This document shows, piece after piece, positions 1 to 7,121 of a stretch of 8,791 nt of DNA. Every line of letters begins with the position of its first letter. The first letter of the stretch is position 1. The translations under genes were made by a program, and so were the position numbers. The notes beneath the pieces were generated by a model that saw nothing but the letters and a program-made list of their open reading frames with translations, was not told the origin of the DNA and did no database searches. The DNA is from an uncultured Clostridia bacterium (GTDB lineage Bacteria; Bacillota; Clostridia; UMGS1810): positions 1-8,791 of the forward strand of contig CAJLYL010000069.1 of NCBI GenBank assembly GCA_905210855.1, given 5' to 3'.

Positions 1-100
1 AGCAGCCGCATGGTATGCGTGTGTTTTCAAAATACAATATACTCACCCGAGACGGTGTACAAATAATCGTATTAACAAATATAATCCGCTTATTATTAAA

Positions 101-1876
101 TCAGTTTTCCTGCCTGATTGGCAGCGTGATTATCACATCCGTGCCGAAATCTGGCACACTCTTTATAGTTATCGTGCCCGAGTGTGCCTCCACAATCTCC
201 TTGGCTATGGCGAGCCCGAGACCTGTGCCGCCCATCTGGCGCGAGCGCGCCTTGTCCACACGGTAGAACCGCTCAAAGATGTGCGCAAGGTCATCCTCGG
301 GTATGCCTATTCCCGTGTCTTTTACCTTAACCACAATCGCGTCGTACATAAACATGGTGGAGACAAATATCTTGCCGCCCTCCGGTGTGTATTTGATAGC
401 GTTTGTGATGACGTTTGTAATTACCTGCTCCATTCGGTCCGAGTTGCCGTAATACGGCGGCAGTGTGTTGGTCGGTTCGTAGGTTACGGTTTGGTTTTTC
501 TCCTCGGCATAGCGCTTTAAGCGCGACACCACATCGGAAACTAAGTCGCTCATGGAAAATGTGCTCATGTTCATGTCGCGTATGCCGTAGTCGAGGCGCG
601 AGAGCAGCAGCAGGTCTTTCACAAGCCGCGTCATTCTGTCGGTCTCGCTGTTTATCGTTTCAAGAAAGCTGATGAGAGTGTCGGTCTGCAAATCATTATC
701 ACCGGCTATGTCCAGCAGGGTCTCGGTGTAGCTCTTTACCGTGGTGAGGGGAGTGCGCAGCTCGTGCGACACATTCGCCACAAATTCGCGGCGTGAATTT
801 TCCAGCCTTTCCTGCTCGGTTATATCCTGAATAACGGCTATGAGTCCGCTCAGCTTTTTGTTTGTCTTAAACGGCGCAAAGTATATGCTTAGCTTTGTGT
901 CACCGACAGTCATTCTGCGCTCCGTGCTCTCAAAATGCCCGAGATACGACACCTGGGCTATGCTGATGTCAAGATTTTCAAACATTTTTTCAAAGCTCGG
1001 GAAGTCTCCCGTGCTCATGTTGAGCAGCCGCCTTGCCGTCGGGTTGATGTGTATAATCGCTCCGCTCTTGTCAAACGCAACTATGCCGTCCGTCATGTAG
1101 CGCAGTATGGTTTCTACCTTGTCCTTCTCACTCTGCATGGCATTAAGCGTGGTTTTCAGCTCGGCCGCCATTTGGTTGAAAGCGTTTGTGAGAGTGCCTA
1201 TCTCGTCGCTGCTCGTCACATCTATTCTTGATTCAAAGTCGCCCGACGATATGCGCTTTGCTTTCTGCGTGAGCGATTCTATCGGGGCGAGGATGGTTTT
1301 TGACAGCAGGATTGAAAACAGCATCGAAATCAGCAGCCCGAGCAGCATGGATTGCATCATTATGCGGAATATGTTGCTGACAACTCTGGTGGTTTCCTCC
1401 TTGGTGTCGCGCACGTATACAATGTATTTTATGCTGCCGCCCTGCCCGAGGGGCACGGCGTAGTCCATATACGGCGCGGCGCTGTTTACCTCCTTGCCGC
1501 AGCGGCCGCTCATGGCGGTCATGATGTTGGTGCTCACGTCGAGCGTGCGCGCCAGCTCTTCATTGGATGAATACGGCGGTATCGCTTTGCCGTTTGCCGC
1601 ACTCAAAAGATAAAAGTTGCGGAAAGAATCGATGCCCATCTGTCCGGAATATGCCGATACGTTGTCAAATATCCTTGCAGGCGCGTCATCGGCGCCGATG
1701 TATGTTGACAGCTGAGCTGTGTATTCATCGCTGAAGATGACCGACATCAGGTTTGAGAATTCTTTGTGGTAATACGCATCGGTGCTGTTCACTGTGAATG
1801 TGCCCACAAGTATGATTATGGACAGACTCAGCAGAACAAACATCAGCGCTATTTTGAATCGTATGCTTCTGAACAT
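101..1876 (-). CDS. walK: WalK/VicK-like membrane sensor histidine kinase
   Basis: This 591-residue kinase senses an extracytoplasmic signal and phosphorylates the response regulator encoded just upstream. A first membrane helix (about 9-29) and a second (about 173-195) bracket an extracellular sensor region of about 140 residues. A HAMP linker (about 196-247) and a PAS domain (about 255-355) follow. The HisKA H-box has the phosphoacceptor His371 in SHELRTP. The ATPase domain shows the N box (Asn488, Asn492), G1 (Asp520-x-Gly-x-Gly), the F-box FERFYR (534-539) and G2 (GGTGLGLA, 549-556). This order, TM-sensor-TM-HAMP-PAS-HisKA-HATPase, is that of WalK/VicK/PhoR-type kinases. The start lies 3 nt after the regulator's stop, with GGAG about 8 nt upstream, so the two are co-translated or tightly coupled. 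The family is certain. The WalK name is an inference from architecture and partner, and PhoR/ResE-like kinases share this plan. No further gene is visible in the 100 bases downstream. Confidence 0.9.
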   Translation of the reverse strand: MFRSIRFKIALMFVLLSLSIIILVGTFTVNSTDAYYHKEFSNLMSVIFSDEYTAQLSTYIGADDAPARIFDNVSAYSGQMGIDSFRNFYLLSAANGKAIPPYSSNEELARTLDVSTNIMTAMSGRCGKEVNSAAPYMDYAVPLGQGGSIKYIVYVRDTKEETTRVVSNIFRIMMQSMLLGLLISMLFSILLSKTILAPIESLTQKAKRISSGDFESRIDVTSSDEIGTLTNAFNQMAAELKTTLNAMQSEKDKVETILRYMTDGIVAFDKSGAIIHINPTARRLLNMSTGDFPSFEKMFENLDISIAQVSYLGHFESTERRMTVGDTKLSIYFAPFKTNKKLSGLIAVIQDITEQERLENSRREFVANVSHELRTPLTTVKSYTETLLDIAGDNDLQTDTLISFLETINSETDRMTRLVKDLLLLSRLDYGIRDMNMSTFSMSDLVSDVVSRLKRYAEEKNQTVTYEPTNTLPPYYGNSDRMEQVITNVITNAIKYTPEGGKIFVSTMFMYDAIVVKVKDTGIGIPEDDLAHIFERFYRVDKARSRQMGGTGLGLAIAKEIVEAHSGTITIKSVPDFGTDVIITLPIRQEN

Positions 1877-1879
1877 AGG

Positions 1880-2581
1880 CTACGCTCCGAAATAATATCC
1901 GACGCCGCGTTTTGTCATTATGTATTTAGGCTCGCTCGGATTATCTTCTATTTTTTCCCTCAGCCGCCTTATCGTCACATCGACCGTGCGCACGTCTCCG
2001 TAATACTCATAGTCCCACACCTTGTTGAGCAGAATTTCGCGTGTGAACACCTTGCCGTCCGATGTGGCAAGGAATTTGAGCAAATCAAACTCTCTCGAAG
2101 TAAGTTCTACCTTTCTGCCGCATTTGCTCACCTCGTATTTTTCCGTGTCTATCTGCAAATCGCCGAATTCGAGCATTCCCGAGTGCTCGGCGTGCCATGA
2201 CGAGATCCCGCTGCGGCGGAGGTTTGCCTTGACCCTTGCCATAAGCTCCCTCAGGCTGAAAGGCTTGGTTATGTAGTCGTCGGCGCCCAGCTCGAGCCCG
2301 AGCACCTTGTCCACCTCTTCCTCGCGCGCGGTAAGCATGATTATGGGCACGGAGAGCGATTCGCGCACCTGCTTGCATACGGAAAAACCGTCAAGCTTGG
2401 GCAGCATGACGTCGAGGAGTATAAGGTCGGGTTCGAGTTCAAATGCCTTTTTAACGGCGTCCTCGCCGTCAAACGCGGTTATAACGCGAAACCCGTTTTT
2501 TTGTAGATTGATTTTGAGTATATCGGATATTGATTTTTCATCCTCGACCACGAGGATGAGGTTTTCCATGTTGTCAGGCAT
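1880..2581 (-). CDS. walR: OmpR/PhoB-family response regulator, WalR/VicR-like
   Basis: This 233-residue transcription factor is the cognate partner of the downstream kinase. The receiver domain (about 6-120) has the acidic pocket Glu13/Asp14, phosphoacceptor Asp57 in LDVMLPKLDG, Thr84 and Lys106 in the TKPF motif. The winged-helix DNA-binding domain (about 135-231) has the recognition-helix block YYGDVRTVDVTIRRLREKIE and the C-terminal wing RGVGYYF, both typical of WalR/VicR. The length matches the family. The chosen start at 2581 has GGAGGTG at 2590-2596, 8 nt upstream. A second Met (residue 5) would sit too far from it. It is the first gene of the operon, read from the promoter at 2615-2643. 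WalR regulators control cell-wall hydrolase genes in Gram-positives. That role here is inferred, not shown. No WalR-box direct repeat was recognised within this window. Confidence 0.92.
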   Translation of the reverse strand: MPDNMENLILVVEDEKSISDILKINLQKNGFRVITAFDGEDAVKKAFELEPDLILLDVMLPKLDGFSVCKQVRESLSVPIIMLTAREEEVDKVLGLELGADDYITKPFSLRELMARVKANLRRSGISSWHAEHSGMLEFGDLQIDTEKYEVSKCGRKVELTSREFDLLKFLATSDGKVFTREILLNKVWDYEYYGDVRTVDVTIRRLREKIEDNPSEPKYIMTKRGVGYYFGA

Positions 2582-2614
2582 TGCCGCAACACCTCCAAAT
2601 ATTTATTCCATTAT

Positions 2615-2643
2615 ATTTTAACATATACAGAGCAAATTGTCAA
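2615..2643 (-). promoter_or_regulatory. Sigma-A-type promoter of the response regulator-kinase operon
   Basis: On the minus strand, TTGACA (2638-2643) is followed by a 17-nt spacer and TAAAAT (2615-2620). The -10 is preceded by TGT, making a TGn-extended -10. The -35 is a perfect consensus. The expected start is near 2608, giving a leader of about 27 nt that contains the GGAGGTG ribosome site. Confidence 0.85.
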
Positions 2644-2791
2644 AACAAACATCATCCGTTTTGCCGCGGTTGAGTTATGCAATGCGTTTTTTTCACCGCC
2701 GTACCTGTCAATGCCGTTGATATTTTGGGCAATGTGTGTCTTGTGTATATCCGCATTATGAAAAATCCGTTTTGAAAATGGACAGATAGTG

Positions 2792-2813
2792 CAATTATAC
2801 GGTTGTATAGTTG
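2792..2813. repeat. 9-bp inverted repeat abutting the lipoprotein -35 (possible operator)
   Basis: CAATTATAC (2792-2800) and GTATAGTTG (2805-2813) are inverted copies with one mismatch and a 4-bp centre. The repeat ends one base before the TTGACG -35 box. Its position and symmetry suit a dimeric regulator. The binding protein is unknown. Confidence 0.5.
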
Positions 2814-2814
2814 A

Positions 2815-2843
2815 TTGACGGCTTTTCATGATAATGTTACAAT
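2815..2843 (+). promoter_or_regulatory. Sigma-A-type promoter of the lipoprotein gene
   Basis: TTGACG (2815-2820), a 17-nt spacer and TACAAT (2838-2843), with TG at 2835-2836 forming an extended -10. Each hexamer differs from consensus at one position. The expected start is near 2850, leaving a leader of about 60 nt before the ATG at 2912. Confidence 0.8.
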
Positions 2844-2861
2844 TCAAGTATCAGATGCATT

Positions 2862-2886
2862 GATTTGTGTTGACATTGCACAAATC
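2862..2886 (+). repeat. 8-bp inverted repeat in the lipoprotein mRNA leader
   Basis: GATTTGTG (2862-2869) and CACAAATC (2879-2886) are perfect inverted copies around a 9-nt centre. A U-G pair could extend the stem outward by one step. The repeat ends 10 nt before the AAGGAGG ribosome site (2897-2903). It could act as an mRNA hairpin or as a DNA operator. The stem is AU-rich and only moderately stable. Confidence 0.4.
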
Positions 2887-2911
2887 GAATTTGAGCAAGG
2901 AGGATGGTTAG

Positions 2912-3551
2912 ATGAAAAAATTATTCAAAGTTATGTCCCTTGCAATGGGAGCGGTAATTGCCGCGTCCGGCATGAGTGCCTGCGGCGGAGGAGGGCGGTG
3001 AGCAGACAAAAAAGTTTGAGGTCTGTTCGCACAACAGCCACAGCAAGGAGGTAATAACCGAGCTGGTGTCAAAATGGAATGAATCGGAGGGCAAAAAGCG
3101 TGACACCGATGTTGTGTCAGATGTGCTCATTTGCTTTGACAAAAATGGAGCGCAGCCTTCTTGGAACGGCAGCGAATTTGTGGTTGTCGAGTCTGTGCGC
3201 AGAGCCGTTGACGAGGACGGCGACGAAGTTATGCAGCTGACGGGTTACATCAAGAAAAAACAGGTTAAATACCTGAGCGTGGAGAAGAATTTCGCCAAGA
3301 TTGACGGCAGCTCATTCTACATGGTGAAGAACAAGTGGGATATAACCGACGCGGATATCACGGCGGACAATATGGAACCGCACCTGGTTAATTCGTCTGC
3401 CGCAGTGCTTGTGTGCCACACCAAAAACAGCAAGATAACCGTCGGCAGCATAGCCGATTTGGTAGGATACAGCGCGGCGCCGAAGGATTATTCAAAAATA
3501 GTGGTTGCAAACGTGACAGCCGTGCCGAACACTTATATAGTATACAAGTAA
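2912..3551 (+). pseudogene. Putative small lipoprotein, frameshifted after the lipobox
   Basis: The ATG at 2912 has AAGGAGG (2897-2903) 8 nt upstream. It begins a clear lipoprotein signal peptide: MKKLFK, a hydrophobic stretch to about residue 20, then the lipobox MSAC with Cys24. This frame stops at 2999-3001 after 29 residues. The body continues in the frame reading GEQTKKFEV and runs to the TAA at 3549-3551. Removing one G from the GGG at 2993-2995 joins them into a 212-residue protein with a Gly-rich linker after the Cys, which is normal lipoprotein design. The first ~35 mature residues (FEVCSHNSHSKEVITELVSKWNESEG) resemble the start of sugar-type ABC solute-binding lipoproteins, but the rest is far too short for that family. 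I do not recognise the remainder. It looks beta-rich and lacks transmembrane segments. The frameshift may be a sequencing error or real inactivation. Confidence 0.65.
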
Positions 3552-3563
3552 AACAGCATTTTG

Positions 3564-3591
3564 CAAAGACCCGACCTCGCTCGGGTCTTTG
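3564..3591 (+). terminator. Hairpin terminator after the lipoprotein gene
   Basis: CAAAGACCCGA (3564-3574) pairs perfectly with TCGGGTCTTTG (3581-3591) around a 6-nt loop, starting 12 nt after the stop codon. The T-tract is short (TTTGTTG), so it is a weaker intrinsic terminator than the one at 5631-5667. Confidence 0.7.
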
Positions 3592-3640
3592 TTGCTGCGC
3601 GGCTTCTTTGAAAAAATAAAGCACAATCTTCAATAACTAC

Positions 3641-3669
3641 TTGCCATATATGACAAAATGTGATAAAAT
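3641..3669 (+). promoter_or_regulatory. Sigma-A-type promoter of the CpXC-domain gene
   Basis: TTGCCA (3641-3646), a 17-nt spacer and TAAAAT (3664-3669), with TG at 3661-3662 giving an extended -10. The start of transcription would fall near 3676, about 27 nt before the GTG at 3703. Confidence 0.75.
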
Positions 3670-3702
3670 ATTCATTAGTTATTTTAATTGGCAGGTGTTT
3701 TT

Positions 3703-4311
3703 GTGGCTGGCTATGAATATTCATTTTCGGTTTTGTGCGAAAATTGCAAGGCGGAATTCAATCGCCGCATGATGCTCTGCTCATCCGTAAATATGGATGC
3801 GTCGAGCGGCATGGTGAGCGACTTTGTGAATGACAGGTTAAATACCGTCACCTGTCCGCACTGCGGAGCAAGCTTTGTGTATGAGCGGCCGTTTGTGGCA
3901 TTCAGCGTTAAAAAGAGATATGCGATTCTTGCAGACGGCTCGCTCGACGGCAAACCGAAAATCCACGGCAGGGCGCGGCTCTATGAGATGTTTGGGCTGA
4001 ACATGAGGTTTCGATGTGTGGATTTTTTGTGCGAGGCGGCGGAGAAGACGAGAATTTTTGAACTCGGGCTTGACGATAGGGCGACGGACAGGCTGAAAAG
4101 AAGGCTGTTTGACGATTCTTTCTTTGCGGACAAGCGCGAGGCTATGGTGCTGTTTAGAAATGCTGATGATGACAAAATGGTGTTTGAGTACAGGGATTAT
4201 CTCGGCAATATCATCGAGGAGCGCAGTGTTGCCATGGATGAATATCTGCCGACGGACGACGGCGACTGCTGCATATCCGACGGTTTAATCCTGTGGAAAC
4301 GCACGGATTGA
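3703..4311 (+). CDS. CpXC-domain zinc-ribbon protein of unknown function
   Basis: The N-terminal ~80 residues match the CpXC domain. A first Cys pair (Cys12-x-x-Cys15) is followed by a ~35-residue insert ending in the typical RLNTVTCPHCG block (Cys51/Cys54), then a proline-containing strand (ERPFVAF). Four cysteines in two CxxC pairs imply one bound zinc. The rest (about 85-202) is an unrecognised, charged, soluble segment without membrane helices or a signal peptide, so the protein is probably cytoplasmic. The GTG at 3703 is preferred (202 residues), with AGG at 3693-3695 7 nt upstream. An in-frame TTG at 3688 would add five residues but has no ribosome site. The gene has its own promoter. 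No terminator separates it from the phosphofructokinase 108 nt downstream, so some read-through is likely. Family biochemistry is not established, and nothing here reveals a partner. Confidence 0.75.
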   Translation: MAGYEYSFSVLCENCKAEFNRRMMLCSSVNMDASSGMVSDFVNDRLNTVTCPHCGASFVYERPFVAFSVKKRYAILADGSLDGKPKIHGRARLYEMFGLNMRFRCVDFLCEAAEKTRIFELGLDDRATDRLKRRLFDDSFFADKREAMVLFRNADDDKMVFEYRDYLGNIIEERSVAMDEYLPTDDGDCCISDGLILWKRTD

Positions 4312-4419
4312 CAGGCGCGTCGAACAGATACATACACCACGAGACGGTGCGATGTCTGAGATAAAAACGACTTGACACGAAATATAGAAAAATTGAAAAA
4401 ACAAGTGGGAGATAAAGAA

Positions 4420-5625
4420 ATGAAGAAAATGAACATCCTTGTGGGACAATCGGGCGGCCCGACCGCCGCGATTAATGCGACGCTTGCCGGTGTGATTGAG
4501 CGCGCGGTGCAGAGCGAGAGCGTAGGCACTGTTTACGGCGCGCGCAACGGCATTAAGGGAATACTCAGAAAGGATTTGGTGAATCTGACAGAGATATTTG
4601 CCGAATCGGAAAAGCTTGATTTGCTCAAGCAAACTCCGTCGGCTTATCTCGGTTCGTGCAGATACCGTGTGGAGGGCGATGACGAAATCGCAAGAATTAT
4701 CGGCATATTCAAGGAGTATGAAATCGGCTGTTTTTTCTACATCGGCGGCAACGACTCCATGGACACAGTGCTTAAGCTCTCACAGGCTGCGAGGGAGAAC
4801 GGCATTGCCGTCATGGGCATACCGAAGACCATAGACAACGACCTGTCCGTGACAGACCATTGCCCGGGCTACGGCAGCAGCGCCAAGTACATTGCAACCG
4901 TGATGTCCGAGGTTACGAGAGATACGCTATGCTACGATATAGAGAGTGTGACAATAGTGGAGATAATGGGCAGAAACGCAGGGTGGCTCACGGCTGCCGC
5001 TGCGCTCGCCAGAGTGAACGGCGGCACGGCGCCGCACCTTATTTATCTGCCCGAGGTTGCGTTTGACACGGAGAAATTCGTCGCCGATGTCAAACGAATG
5101 ACTGAGGTTCACAAAAACGTTGTTGTGGCGGTGTCTGAGGGGATAAAGGATAAAAATGGCAAGTATATTGCGTCGTCGGATATACTTCACAAGGAGGATT
5201 TGTTCGGTCATTCTCAGCTCGGCGGCGCAGGCAAGAGCCTGGAGCTGCTCATCAGGGACAGGCTGAAAATCAAGGTGCGCAGCATAGAGCTGAACACTCC
5301 GCAGAGGTGCGCAGCGCACATTGCCTCGCTGACGGACATTGAGGAATCCGCAATGATAGGCAGGGCAGGGGTGGACGCAGCTCTCAGCGGACACAGCGGC
5401 GAAATGATGATATACAGGCGCCGCGGCGGCAATGAATATCGTGTTGAGACAGATACCACCGACATAGCTTCAGTCGCAAACGAGGAAAAAAAGGTTCCCG
5501 ATGCCTTTATCAGTGCCGAGGGAAACGATGTTACGCGTGAGTTTATCGATTATGCGCTGCCGCTTATCCAGGGCGAGTGCAGCATAAAATACAAAAACGG
5601 TATTCCGCAGACGCTGGTGCTTTAA
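4420..5625 (+). CDS. pfp: Pyrophosphate-type 6-phosphofructokinase
   Basis: This 401-residue cytoplasmic enzyme would convert fructose 6-phosphate to fructose 1,6-bisphosphate, reversibly with pyrophosphate as phosphate donor. Visible PFK motifs are GQSGGPTAAIN (9-19), GGNDSMDT (109-116), PKTIDND (135-141) with catalytic Asp139, GYGSSAKYIA, MGRNAGW (183-189), VVAVSEGI and the effector/substrate block TPQRCAAH. Lys136 in PKTIDND and Asp112, where ATP enzymes have Gly (GGDGS, PGTIDND), are the classic PPi-type signature. Asn111 replaces the usual Asp of GGDDS. The length suits the ~400-420-residue bacterial PPi clade rather than the ~320-residue ATP enzyme. The ATG at 4420 is chosen because GGGAG (4407-4411) lies 8 nt upstream. 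The in-frame TTG at 4372 lacks a ribosome site. No convincing promoter is seen in the 108 nt upstream. PPi use is inferred from residues, so ATP use cannot be excluded. Confidence 0.9.
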   Translation: MKKMNILVGQSGGPTAAINATLAGVIERAVQSESVGTVYGARNGIKGILRKDLVNLTEIFAESEKLDLLKQTPSAYLGSCRYRVEGDDEIARIIGIFKEYEIGCFFYIGGNDSMDTVLKLSQAARENGIAVMGIPKTIDNDLSVTDHCPGYGSSAKYIATVMSEVTRDTLCYDIESVTIVEIMGRNAGWLTAAAALARVNGGTAPHLIYLPEVAFDTEKFVADVKRMTEVHKNVVVAVSEGIKDKNGKYIASSDILHKEDLFGHSQLGGAGKSLELLIRDRLKIKVRSIELNTPQRCAAHIASLTDIEESAMIGRAGVDAALSGHSGEMMIYRRRGGNEYRVETDTTDIASVANEEKKVPDAFISAEGNDVTREFIDYALPLIQGECSIKYKNGIPQTLVL

Positions 5626-5630
5626 ACACT

Positions 5631-5667
5631 AAAAAACAGACTGCCCGAGAAGGCAGCCTGTTTTTTT
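5631..5667. terminator. Bidirectional intrinsic terminator between pfp and citrate synthase
   Basis: AAAAAACAG plus CTGCC (5631-5645, with one unpaired A) pairs with GGCAG plus CTGTTTTTT (5652-5666) around CGAGAA. The A-run and T-run make it a good terminator in both directions. It lies in the 44-nt gap between the convergent genes, 6 nt after the pfp stop and 3 nt after the citrate synthase stop. Confidence 0.9.
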
Positions 5668-5669
5668 AA

Positions 5670-7022
5670 CTATTTTCTGTGATATATATCGACATATTCT
5701 CTGTCGCGTTTTATGAGAGTTTTGTATGCCGGACGGATAATCTTGCCGCCGGAGATAATCTCCTCCATGCGGTGCGCACACCAGCCTGCCGTCCTTGCTA
5801 TGGCAAACAGCGGTGTGAACAGCTCATCGGGAATCTTGAGCATACGGTACACCAAGCCCGAATAGAGGTCAACGTTGGCACACATGATTTTCCCCTTGCC
5901 GGTCACATCCTTGTACACCTGCGGCGCAAGCTTCTCTATGGTTGAATACAGGTGGTACATCTCCATCTCGCCCTTTTCGTCGCACAGCATTTTTGCTTTC
6001 TTTTTGAGCAGTACCGCCCTCGGGTCGGAGAGGGTGTATACAGCGTGACCCATTCCGTAGATAAGACCCGATTTGTCATACGCCTGTTTTTTAATGATTT
6101 TAACCAGATAGTCATACACCTGATTTTCGTTTGTCCAGTCGGAGACCGTGTTTTGCAAATCGTCTATCATGCCGATGACGCGCGCGTTTGCACCGCCGTG
6201 CTTGGGACCCTTCAGCGAACAGATAGCGCCGCCTATTGCGGAGTAGGTGTCTGTTCCCGTGGACGAGAGCACTCTGCACGAGAATGTGGAGTTGTTGCCG
6301 CCGCCGTGCTCCATGTGCAGCATGAGAGCCGTGTCGAGTATATGCGCGTCCAGCGGTGTAAACTGCTTTGTCATGTTGAGCATACGCAAAAGGTTCTCCG
6401 CCGTGGAAAGGTTGGATTTCGGCTGGTGAATTATCAGGCTCTTTTTGTCGAAATGATGCACCTTTGCGCTGTATGCATAGGCTGCAATCATGGGCATCTG
6501 CGCAAGCAGGGTGAGCGACTGGCGCATTACGTTTTCTATATCCGTCGCGTCAGGGTTGTCGTCATAGGAATACAGCGTGAGCACCGAGCGCGCCATTTTG
6601 TTCATGATGTTGCGGCTCGGCGCTTTCAGAATCATGTCCTCTACAAAATAATTCGGCAGCTCGCGGTTCTCTGCTATGTAGTCGCAGAAGAGCTTCAGCT
6701 CATCAAGAGTCGGCAGCTTGCCGAAAAGCAGCAGATAGGCAATCTCTTCAAAGCCGAATCTGCCGTCTATGCCCGGGTTGGCTGTCAGGTCGTTTATGTC
6801 ATAGCCGCGGTAGGACAGCTTGCCCGGTATCGGGCTTTTTTCGTCCTCGCTCATGACATAGCCGTGTACCTCGCACACCCTGGTTACCCCAGCGAGCACA
6901 CCAGTGCCGTCGTGATTTCTCAAGCCGCGTTTCAAATTTATGGAATTATACGAGTTGAGCGGAATGTCATAGCATCCGTATGCGTCCTTGGCAAGCTCGT
7001 TAATTTTTTCTGTCAGATTCAT
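5670..7022 (-). CDS. gltA: Citrate synthase (Si-type, clostridial long form)
   Basis: It condenses oxaloacetate with acetyl-CoA to give citrate, feeding glutamate synthesis or the oxidative TCA branch in the cytoplasm. The 450-residue protein shows LSYRGYDINDL near residue 70, then the catalytic triad in the expected order: His239 in LHMEHGGGNNSTF, His275 in KGPKHGGAN and Asp385 in NVDLYSG. The substrate-binding GMGHAVY..SDPRA block (323-336) and the late ARTAGWCAHRMEE motif are also present. It is therefore the ordinary Si-type fold, not the unrelated Re-type enzyme of some clostridia. The N-terminal ~50 residues before the core form an extension usual for this branch. The ATG at 7022 has GGAGGTG (7028-7034) upstream. 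An upstream in-frame ATG at 7043 would fall almost at the predicted transcription start and is rejected. The gene is monocistronic as far as seen, between its own promoter and the shared terminator. Confidence 0.95.
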   Translation of the reverse strand: MNLTEKINELAKDAYGCYDIPLNSYNSINLKRGLRNHDGTGVLAGVTRVCEVHGYVMSEDEKSPIPGKLSYRGYDINDLTANPGIDGRFGFEEIAYLLLFGKLPTLDELKLFCDYIAENRELPNYFVEDMILKAPSRNIMNKMARSVLTLYSYDDNPDATDIENVMRQSLTLLAQMPMIAAYAYSAKVHHFDKKSLIIHQPKSNLSTAENLLRMLNMTKQFTPLDAHILDTALMLHMEHGGGNNSTFSCRVLSSTGTDTYSAIGGAICSLKGPKHGGANARVIGMIDDLQNTVSDWTNENQVYDYLVKIIKKQAYDKSGLIYGMGHAVYTLSDPRAVLLKKKAKMLCDEKGEMEMYHLYSTIEKLAPQVYKDVTGKGKIMCANVDLYSGLVYRMLKIPDELFTPLFAIARTAGWCAHRMEEIISGGKIIRPAYKTLIKRDREYVDIYHRK

Positions 7023-7045
7023 CGTAGCACCTCCGTCTGACATGA

Positions 7046-7074
7046 ATTATAACACTTTTTGACTTGCAAATCAA
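7046..7074 (-). promoter_or_regulatory. Sigma-A-type promoter of citrate synthase
   Basis: On the minus strand TTGATT (7069-7074), a 17-nt spacer and a perfect TATAAT (7046-7051) preceded by TGT (extended -10). Transcription would start near 7039, placing the ribosome site and the ATG at 7022 in a short leader. This supports 7022 over 7043 as the protein start. Confidence 0.85.
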
Positions 7075-7121
7075 TACTAAAATGTATTTTTTAATCGACA
7101 CAGCCGAAAAATTGTTCTAAA

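Larger units (their letters stand above)
2582..2911. other. Divergent intergenic region with two promoters and two inverted repeats
   Basis: This 330-bp gap separates the minus-strand two-component operon from the plus-strand lipoprotein gene. It holds one promoter for each direction, a 9-bp inverted repeat just before the plus-strand -35, and an 8-bp inverted repeat in the plus-strand leader. Between about 2644 and 2790 I see no gene, RNA or repeat that I can support. Short open frames here lack ribosome sites. Confidence 0.7.

Noticed and set aside
1..100. Possible promoter or gene start on the minus strand left of the kinase gene
   Set aside because: TTGTAC/TATTGT matches are weak, and the ATG at 9-11 has no ribosome site and only three codons in the window.
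2870..2875. TTGACA within the lipoprotein leader as a second promoter
   Set aside because: No -10-like sequence lies 16-18 nt downstream, and the hexamer sits in the loop of the leader hairpin.
4372..4400. TTGACA at 4372 (also at 4308) as a -35 for the phosphofructokinase gene
   Set aside because: The bases 17 nt downstream are GAAAAA and CATACA, poor -10 boxes. No convincing promoter was found in this gap.
4927..5394. Minus-strand open frame opposite the phosphofructokinase gene
   Set aside because: It overlaps conserved PFK motifs and shows no family resemblance or translation signals.
5952..7040. Long plus-strand open frame (362 codons) opposite citrate synthase
   Set aside because: It is fully antisense to a gene with all catalytic motifs. 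Its His/Cys/Val-rich composition mirrors the other strand and it has no ribosome site.
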